From: Gastrodia elata
Lineage: Eukaryota; Streptophyta; Magnoliopsida; Asparagales; Orchidaceae
Assembly: GCA_016760335.1 (NCBI GenBank)
Contig: CM028679.1
Span: 44,136,593 to 44,200,592, forward strand
DNA length: 64,000 bases
Direction of reading: 5' to 3'
Position 1 is the first letter of the stretch. Each line of letters starts with the position of its first letter. The notes under the pieces were generated by a model. It was not told the origin of the DNA. It saw only the letters and a program-made list of their open reading frames with translations, and searched no databases. The translations under genes were made by a program, and so were the position numbers. Positions 56,808-64,000 of this stretch are shown in pieces.

Positions 56808-57875
56808 CATAATATTGATGGAATTAAAATATCAGAATAAAAATTATAGAATTAGATATAATAATAATAATGACAATTATAATATTAGTAATAATATATA
56901 ATTAATATAATATTAACATTTTGAATTTGATGGAATTAAAATGACTAAAATAAAAATTATAAGAAATATAAATAATTATAATAATAGTAATAATAGTTGT
57001 AATAATATAAAATAATAATAATATTCACATAAAGAATTTGATGGATTTAAAATGACTAAAATGGAAAGTGCAAAAAATAATAATACTAATAATAATAGTA
57101 ATAATAATAATAAAAGTAATATATATATATATATATATAATATTGATAGAAATAAAACATGTAGGATTAAAATGATAGAACAAAAATAGTAATAATAATA
57201 ATAATAATACTTTTATTATTATCATTAATACTAATTACAATGATAATAATAATAATAATAATAATAAAAGAATGAAATAACATAATTAAGATAATAGAAA
57301 TTTAAATTGCAAAAATTATTATAAAAATAATATTAATAGTAAAAGAAATAATAAAAAAATAATAGATAATTTATTCTTATCATTAATAATAATAATAATG
57401 ATAATAATAACTTATTATTATGATTATTATTATTAATGATAATAATAATAACATCATTAATAATAATAATAATAATCACTTTATTATGTAATTATTATTA
57501 TATAAATTAAAATTAATAATAATAATATTATTATTAATAATAATAAAATAAGAAAATAAGAAAAATAAAAATAAGACAATATTCTTAATTTCTTCCTCTT
57601 GCTCTATTAGGTTTGCTGACTGAAGAGGGCTTTGCTGGCAGCTAGAGAGGAAAGGTGTAGAGGGGCGGCGGCAAAGGCTGGAGGCAGCATCTGAGGTGAG
57701 GGTTGTTGGTGGTTGAGCAAGAGGAGGGAAGGTTCTTGGACAGAGAGAGGGGGAGGGGATAAGGGCCTCTTTATAAAAAAGAGGGACGGGGGGGGGGTGC
57801 TTGGTTGTGACTAAATATGGCTGCTAGCTGGCGACATGGGGCCTGCTGGTGGCCGGCCGCTAGCAGGAGAATTGT
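55708..57875 (-). mobile_element. 5' LTR of element D (about 2.2 kb)
   Basis: The plus-strand left end is TGTGAATAACCAATGCC, next to the PBS. The right end is near AGAATTGTTGTAACA (57868-57882), shared ambiguously with the next LTR, which starts TGTAACACCC at 57876. The minus strand has a TATA-like CTTTTTTATAAAGAGG (about 57782-57766) followed by a C/T-rich leader. Microsatellites fill 56760-57550. No gene is recognised. Confidence 0.6.
56770..57550. repeat. AT and AAT microsatellites
   Basis: (AT)n lies at about 56771-56804 and 57118-57139. Irregular AAT/ATT runs extend from 56850 to 57545. An open frame at 57225-57025 (-) is the translation of these repeats and is not a gene. Confidence 0.9.
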
Positions 57876-59226
57876 TGTAACACCCTAGTACTAAGTTAGT
57901 ACCAACTAACCCAATATTACAGGCTTATCGTAGTAGTTAATATTAAATCAATAGAAAATCAACACAATATTAAGCACTACGTGGCCAAGAGTCTTTTGAT
58001 GCAATATATACAACTATATCTATCACCCAAACAATCTAGAGTAAAATAAAGAAAAAGAATTCATCATAGAAAAGAAAAGTAAGAAGATCCAGAGTTATAA
58101 ATATTATATACAATTTTAAAATATTATAAGCTCTCATCCTCTAAAAACCAAGAAAAATGCTAAGTCTTCATAGTTTTTTCTGAAGGTTAAGATCTGCCTC
58201 ATATTCAAGCTTCTCTATAAGCTTCTAATATATCGTATTGGTTTAAAATACGCTAAGGCATAATCAATGAAAGAAAAACTAATAATTAAACTTAAAAAGT
58301 CCTACATATTAGAGCATTTCTAAGTTTTAATTACTTATTTTTTGCGGATGTTGCATTAACAATTTACAATTATGAATAAAGTGGTGCACAAAGCAATGAA
58401 AGGAAATAGGTAGTAAAACTGTAAAGATTAAGAAGTAAGTGAAAAAGGGTAGGAGTATTCACAGGGGGCTGCTCTAGCTTGCACAAGACATGTAAGAAAG
58501 AAATAAGAAAGAAAATATTTTTAAATCTAAAATACTAAAGTGCACAAGAAAAATGAAGGAAGCATATATATGTCCCACATAAATGTATGCTAAGTCCTTA
58601 AGCTAATATATTCTCTTTACTAAATTTACTATTACGAATAAAGTGGTTCATTAGTGGCTTTACTACAATTTGAGTCTAATATGATTACAAGAGTTAAGGT
58701 TTTATCAGACTCTACAGCTACTCTACTTACTATCTATTAATATTTTAATAAGAGTTCTAAGGGTAGGGAATCTACTAACATTACTCTCCTAAATCTTATT
58801 ATTTCCAATGGAAATTTCAAGGTTAGCTAAATATATTGGCTTCCAATGATCTCAAAACACTTACTAACACTCTCATTATGTCATACTAAACTAGAATGAA
58901 TCAGTCCTAAATATAGGAAGGAAGGGTGTTAATCTAGAGCTAATCTATCCACCTAAGTCTTCACTAAGTTATACATAGGACTGTTGAGGCTTGGGTATGT
59001 GGCACTTAGCATATCTACTCCTACTTATAAGATAAAGGTTATCACAAAATCAAGAGGCATGTTTAGGTAGTCACTTCTCCCTACATTTCTTTTCTCCTAA
59101 AAGTTGAGCTTTAACATTGATAAATTCAAGTTTTGTGTATGCTAAGTTAAGGTTAGTGTGCTCCCAAACAAATCCACCTCTAAGCATCAGTCATAACATA
59201 ATATAAGCTTATCTATGTTGACCTAG
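57876..59226 (-). mobile_element. Family-1 LTR fragment, reverse orientation, U3 missing
   Basis: It begins TGTAACACCCTAGTACTAAG and has ATTAAGCACTACGTGGCCAAGAG (57969), matching the start of the solo LTR at 4327 (TGTAATAACCCTAATATTGG, ATTAAGCACTATAGGGATCCAAG). It ends without a family terminus, where a plus-strand LTR begins. No gene is seen in 1.35 kb. Confidence 0.6.
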
Positions 59227-59881
59227 TGTAACAACCCTAGGTTATTAAAGTGCCCAATATAGACTAAACCAAGTCCTAATTATTATTCAATTAGATTCTA
59301 ATTATTATTTGGACATAGCATTGAAAAATTTGGATTCATTAGAACCCAATTGGAACAACTAATTATTCTATAAATTTATTTGACCTAAAAGGTTATATAA
59401 TTTAAATTGATCTCAAAATCAATATATGAGTGGATTTTTGAATTTCTTACACCCAAATTAGCTAGGGGTGAATTTTTAAAATTTTTTGGACTCGACAGTA
59501 GCATAGACTATGATAAACCTATCTAGGTGAGATTACTAATTTGTGCAGCAAATCGAACAAACACCTGCAATTAGCCTCCCGCATGAATCCAATTATGCAT
59601 AATTGCAATTCTACATCGATCTCTATTAATCAATGCACCCGTGAGATACCAGATTAGCCAAATTTGCCTCTATCATACAAGAGCCATGATAGTACTCAAT
59701 AGTACTGATATCATAGGGATTCACTGGTTCAACCACCCAACCAATGGGCTATGTGAGGGTTCTAATCCACCTTGATGCCCTCAATTTCCTAGGCTCAAGC
59801 TTGAGCTATGACATCCTCTTTGTGGAGAGAACTAACTCCACACAGTAAACCCAAGATTAGGGCTTGGGCTGAGTAAGGTCC
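59227..59881 (+). mobile_element. Family-1 LTR, 5' part, interrupted by element C
   Basis: It starts TGTAACAACCCTAGG and holds the U3 motif CACCCAAATTAGCTAGGGGTG (59450). Phrases near 59820-59880 (GGAGAGAACTAACTCCACACAGTAA) match 16630 and 31998 downstream of the TATA site, so a U3 piece including the TATA region is deleted. It is broken at 59881 by TGACAGAC, the terminus of element C. Confidence 0.7.
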
Positions 59882-61177
59882 TGACAGACTGTAAAGACAC
59901 GTCTGTGCTTGCACGCAAGTGTACGTGGTCTGAAGTAATAAATGAAAAGTTTGAGCTTTCGAGATTTATCGAACCACAGAGAATCAGTTGTTTTATTACT
60001 AAGGTGTATCTATTATCACTAATGTTTAAGCTATGAGTGCGTTGTTTGAGTTGGTTCCAGAATAAGCACAACAATCACTTAGTAGAAAATAAGTCGAATA
60101 AAAGGAAGAGGAGAGTTGGGTTTCTCCCATATATCATGATTGGTCACTTATGCATGATGATTCCTCAAGCATTTATCTTTCATTTACTTAGGTTTAAATC
60201 AAGTGCACATTGTTCTTCCTTGTGTTTTATCTCAATGATTCACAAGTTCAAATCTTGTGTATGAAGTGAACACACAATTGGTTCTATATCAGCACAAAGG
60301 TTCTTATAAAATTTTAGGTTTGTAGTTTTCATCTTATCTCTTGATCAAGGAGATGAGGATTATTAATTTTTAAGATCTTATAAGCATTGATTCCACTAAG
60401 AGCGTCACTCGCATCACATATAGTTGAGATGAGGGATTAAATATATTGGGCTCAATTAGTATATCACATCGTTCATGAGCACACAACTATTTCTTTCCCT
60501 CCCTCAATTATGTTGAGCAAAGAAACTCAATTAGTGGGTCTTAGCATCACATGCATCAACACTTTAGTTGAGCTTCGATTAAGGTGCACTAAGCTTAAGA
60601 ACTTTCTCACATTGTTCTAAGCTCTCATGCACTCATAAATCTAGCATCTAAACTAAGGTGAGCTATAGAGCTTAATACACTTTAGTCCTTGAGTTCATTA
60701 GTTCATTTTCCTTTGATTCACAATCAAGACTATAGTAATATTATGCATTTCTTAAGCAAAGCATTAAGTTCATAACTTTTATTAATACTTGAGGAAAACT
60801 TTATACAAATTAAAGTAACTATCAAACATATGAGATTACCCCAACCCTCCCAAAGGGAGGTTTAGCTCTCCATTACAAAAGAGATGAAAAAGAACACATA
60901 CATGGATAAAGACCCTTTCATGATCAACTAAGAAGAGAAATTACAAAACAAGAGTTTAGAAAATACTAGGAACATTCCTTGGGAAGTTCTCCGGACTCTT
61001 CTTCTCCTTGCTTGAAGTGCCTCTCTTAGTTCCCTAGTGCTGCCTTTCTCCTTCTTCTCCTTAGAAAGTAGAGCTTCTCCACCCTCGGGGAGTTCTTCTT
61101 CTCTTCTATGCAGCCCCTCTCTTTACTTAAGTGAAAATAAGCAATTTTTGGAACCCTCCTCTAGTCAAGAGGAGTAA

Positions 61178-61185
61178 TATTTATA
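61178..61185 (-). promoter_or_regulatory. TATA box of element C 3' LTR
   Basis: The minus strand reads CATCTATAAATATTACTCC, between the GC array and the presumed transcript start. Confidence 0.65.
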
Positions 61186-61439
61186 GATGAGGGGCTGCTT
61201 CTTCTTTTTTATTTCAAAATCTAGCAATGCCTCTTAAAGATCTGAGCAATGATGGCAAAATCCACTTGATGGATGAGGTGACCTATTTTTTCCATGGTTT
61301 TAGCCATTACATCACCTCAAGAGATCATTTTCTCAATTAAAAATAGAGCTGCAGCAGGAGGAATGATGGCTGGAGACAAGAGGCTAGTTAGGTGTCTTGT
61401 CCCAGCCATAATTAATGCTTCTGCCAGACAAAATTGCGG

Positions 61440-61830
61440 TGGGCAGCTGCAGCACGCTATGGCGGAAACAATTTTGCAAAGAGGCCCGCTGCAGCACGCG
61501 ATCGCATCCGTTTTTCGCAAAGTGGCCCACTGCAGCGCACTGTGGCACTAGGGCTTTGCAAAGCGCTTCGCTGCAGCGCGCTGTCGCGCTAGCATTTCGC
61601 AAAATACCCATTGCAACACGTGACTGCGCCCGTTGTTTGCAAAATGACTCGCTGCAGCGCGCTGCAGCACTAGCATTTTGCAAAATGCCCGCTGTAGCGC
61701 GCGCTCATGCCCGCAACTCGCCAACTGAACCGCTGCAGCGCACGATCGCACCCGCAGTTCGCAAACTTAACCGCTGCAGCGCACGACAACACCTGTTTTA
61801 GCAAAATGACTCGCTGCAGCGCGCGGCAGC
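61440..61830. repeat. Tandem array of about 41 bp, U3 of C (about 10 copies)
   Basis: GCTGCAGC-type cores start at 61446, 61488, 61529, 61570, 61610, 61651, 61691, 61732, 61773 and 61813, with spacings of 40-42 bp. Units alternate CGCGCTGTCGCG or CACGATCGCA with TTTCGCAAA spacers. Confidence 0.95.
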
Positions 61831-61995
61831 AGTTTCCTTTTAAAATTTTTGGAAAATTGCACAAATGACTCATAATTCATTGGATAGGCCTTTTTCCTAA
61901 AAAGATAAATAGAATTTGATTAATTAAGCATTTTTAAGATCAGAAATGAATGAATTTTTTCTTTATTTTGAGATATAATTTTTGGATTGATCACA

Positions 61996-62006
61996 CCCCC
62001 ACACTT
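61996..62006 (-). promoter_or_regulatory. Terminal polypurine tract of C
   Basis: The minus strand reads TTAAGTGTGGGGG, then the LTR start TGTGATC. A second copy of the core (AAGTGTGAGGGAAAG) lies at 62545-62559. Confidence 0.7.
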
Positions 62007-62880
62007 AAATTCTTGCTCGTCCTCAAGTAAGCTTAAAATAGTTTTTTTCTATTTTTTTAGGTATGATAGTCAATAAAAGATATCAATTTAGATTTTGATT
62101 TGTAAGTCAAGACTTGTGCTTAACTGAAATGATCCAAGTCATTTGGCATTTAGATATTCTAACTTTGGATATGAAGTAAGGTTAATTAATTAATCTCCAA
62201 GTATTTGATATTTATGCTTGTTACTAGGTAATGAGGAAGGTTCTAAGAAAACCTAAACTAGAGAGGTAGTGGGATACTCAAGAGTTTTGTGCCATATGTG
62301 CCCCTTCTTATGAATCACAAAGATGAATAGATTAAAGGAGATATATTTTTCATCATCCTTTTTCATTTCTTTCATTTGGGAGAGATATTTTTTATCATCC
62401 CTTTTTTATATTTTTCACTTTTCATTCTTAGAGAGATATACTTTTCTTCATCCCCAATTCACATCTTTATGATCATGAAGTCCTACGGGAGCCTAGCATA
62501 CTCTTTTAGAGTACTCACCATAATCTCTAGTCTAAGTCCAATGCTTTCCCTCACACTTAGTTCATAGCATTGATTTAAATTTTTAGAGATTAGTTTATCC
62601 TTAATTCATTCCTTAGTTAAAAGGTTTTAATGCTATCAATGCATTTGATTACTTTTTGTTAAGAACCCTTTTACTTCATATTAGTTTCTTTATCGATATT
62701 TTGTGACTTTCATTTCTTAAAATACTCAGAAAAATTTGTCATTTTTAATTACTAGAAAATTTTTGAGAATTTGAGAATTCATAAATTAAGATCTCAAAAT
62801 AAAACACACAAAATGAAAAGTACAAAGAAAAACAATTAATACAAATAGAAAGAAAAGATACAACCTATTTATTTTCGGGT
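62007..62880 (-). other. 3' untranslated region of element C
   Basis: It contains purine repeats (plus strand GGAGATATATTTTTCATCATCC at 62338, GGAGAGATATTTTTTATCATCC at 62380, AGAGAGATATACTTTTCTTCATCC at 62432), TCCTACGGGAGCCTAGCATACTC (62481) and the second PPT-like tract. No gene is seen. Confidence 0.7.
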
Positions 62881-64000
62881 TTCCTCCTCTTCCTCTTCTT
62901 CTTCCACGTACGCGAATTCGCATGGATAGGGCCAGTCCGGAATGGGGGCACCAGCAGGTGGTCTTGGCAACACGGAAGGGTCCGGTCCACCTTGCAAGCT
63001 CTAGTCCTTGAATATCAGCCCAAGGGCTTCATGATATTAAGACTGAAACTAGCACTGCTGGATGAGCTCTTATTTAAAGAACCGCATATCGGTGGCCAAG
63101 GCCTTGCTAAGATCAGCTTGCTGATTATGGAGATGCAGCAATAGCTTGTTGGTGAGAGTTTGGTCGGACGGAGCGGATGTTTCCCCTTGCTCTCCCCTCC
63201 TTTTCTTGGGCAGTTTCAATTCACTAGCCCGGGTGTTCAGAAATAAAGGGTTAAGGGCGGAGCCAGGGGAAACGACAGTGTCAGAAGAGAGGATTTTGAC
63301 CCCTTGGGCCTCGTAAATCCTTGATATCAAAGACCCGAAGGCCAATGCAGCGTAGGGTCCCTTGAGAGCCTTCCAAAGCTTCTCAAAAATAATACTAGAG
63401 ATGCGGATCCCACCTGGCCTAACGAATGAGCACATGAAGAGTGCTCTGGCACAAGTCACTTCAATCAAGTGACTTGTAGGCATGACATAGCTGAAAATGA
63501 AAACCAACCATGCACTACTCGTATTCATTAATTCGGAATGAGGAATGTTGACTAATCCACCCTCCCAGTCAGTGTTTTCATGGATGAGTTCCATCACGAG
63601 GTCAAGGGGGTCTTGGCGAGACTACAAGAGTTTAAGGTAAGAGCATGAACTTACCCCTCAAGCCCATAGAATTGCTCGATTTGAGCAATGCCAAGGGTGA
63701 CACCCTTACCTCTACAAAAGATCCTCTATCTAGCTGCATCAATATCATTGGCATAAATCTTCAGGACTATAGATGGGTACATGGGGGATCTCTTGGTCAC
63801 CATCTCCCTCTACCCCCGAGGGTCAATTTGCTCCACTGGAACGGGCAAGTAGCCGCTAAAGCTCTTCTCCAGAATTAACTTCCGCTGAGAAGTTATGAAG
63901 TAGAATCAGTGCTCAGCTTCAGCAGAAGAGAATTTTTTTTTTGTTAAGGGTTCCCCCAAAAGAAGAAGCTTCAGCTTCTTTCTAGGAATCGCCTTTTTGC
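62880..64000 (-). pseudogene. Third ORF, PF20167-like plant transposon protein, element C (partial)
   Basis: The longest open part is 63597-63070: ENTDWEGGLVNIPHSELMNT, VMPTSHLIEVTCARALFMCS, IIFEKLWKALKGPYAALAFG, SLISRIYEAQGVKILSS, then KLPKKRRGEQGE and the LTNKLLLHLHNQQADLSKAL helix. This copy keeps the Lys that is a stop in A. A stop at 63070 and a frame break near 63600-63650 interrupt it. The C-terminus near 62935-62880 is a Glu run, as in other copies. The N-terminus reaches the window edge (the KKAIPR-type segment near 63990). Confidence 0.75.

Larger units (their letters stand above)
49524..57875 (-). mobile_element. Element D: family-1-like Ty3/gypsy element, minus strand, 3' part lost
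   Basis: Reading the minus strand: LTR (57875-55708), PBS (55707-55694), gag N-terminal part (55512-55236), a solo LTR insertion, gag C-terminal part (50489-49980), zinc knuckle and protease start (49978-49550). RT and everything beyond are missing; element B sequence begins at 49523. The gag WW core and the protease resemble T. Its LTR differs from the 4-5 kb LTRs, so it may be a separate subfamily. Confidence 0.7.
59882..61995 (-). mobile_element. 3' LTR of element C (2,114 bp, reference copy)
   Basis: It runs from TGACAGACTGTAAAGACACG to GGATTGATCACA; on the coding strand this is TGTGATCAATCC..TTTACAGTCTGTCA, with TG..CA ends. It has the GC array at 61440-61830, TATA at 61178-61185 (coding strand TATAAATA), the TTAGCTCTCCATTAC landmark (60862) and GGATAAAGACCCTTTC (60903). 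It is the best-preserved LTR of the family here. Open frames 61294-61873 on both strands come from the array. Confidence 0.85.
59882..64000 (-). mobile_element. Element C: pol-less-type Athila-like element, minus strand, runs off window
   Basis: 3' LTR (59882-61995), terminal PPT, 3' region (62007-62880) and the third ORF up to the window edge. It shares LTR ends, PPT doubling, purine repeats and third-ORF sequence with A, B and E. Whether protease follows directly, as in A and B, lies outside the window. Confidence 0.8.

Noticed and set aside
57025..57225. Hydrophobic minus-strand ORF resembling a membrane peptide
   Set aside because: It is a translation of AAT/AT microsatellite sequence.
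61294..61873. Overlapping ORFs on both strands in element C's LTR
   Set aside because: They arise from the GC-rich array; both strands are open because the units are quasi-palindromic.

Overview
This is 64 kb of plant nuclear DNA from a repeat-rich, probably heterochromatic region. I find no convincing host gene, tRNA or rRNA. Almost every stretch can be assigned to LTR retrotransposons of the Ty3/gypsy superfamily, nested in one another and mostly decayed. The evidence is gag, protease and reverse-transcriptase remnants, an initiator-Met-tRNA-type primer-binding site, plant TATA boxes, TG...CA termini and short target-site duplications. The species cannot be named from the sequence; the abundance of elements with 4-5 kb LTRs suggests a large plant genome.

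Two families dominate. Family 1 ('Tekay-like') has LTRs of about 3.5-4.9 kb that start TGTAACAACC and end near TTACA, with a Met-tRNA PBS and a gag/PR/RT resembling the Tekay/Del chromoviruses. Family 2 ('Athila-like') has 2.1 kb LTRs with arrays of a GC-rich repeat of about 41 bp in U3, an Athila-type gag and protease, and a third ORF resembling the Pfam 'putative plant transposon protein' family (PF20167 as I recall it). Every family-2 copy in which the junction can be read goes straight from the protease tail to the third ORF with no reverse transcriptase, RNase H or integrase. It therefore looks like a non-autonomous family that keeps gag, PR and the extra ORF.

Layout. 1-10134: broken family-1 LTRs in both orientations, including a 3.49 kb solo LTR (4327-7813). 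10135-15048: family-2 element E (minus), cut by family-1 element T (plus, 15049-26529). T carries a 4.3 kb LTR, a threefold tandem repeat of PBS-leader-gag, a protease and an RT. The RT is split at 26529 by family-2 element A (minus, 26530-42602) and resumes at 42608. A is itself interrupted by a rearranged LTR (31862-33672), a 4.87 kb solo LTR with TSD TCCCC (34343-39209) and an opposite-strand family-2 solo LTR (40279-42394). 43217-49523: family-2 element B (plus). 49524-57875: family-1-like element D (minus), whose gag is split by a 4.75 kb solo LTR (50490-55235). 57876-59881: LTR fragments. 59882-64000: family-2 element C (minus), running off the window.

The coding remnants carry in-frame stops (many explicable as C-to-T or G-to-A changes), frameshifts and insertions, so no complete autonomous element is present. 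The most interesting material is the pol-less family 2: a conserved lysine-rich tail on the protease, a conserved post-pol motif, a second GC-repeat array with a TATA box upstream of the third ORF, a doubled polypurine tract and conserved purine repeats in the 3' region.
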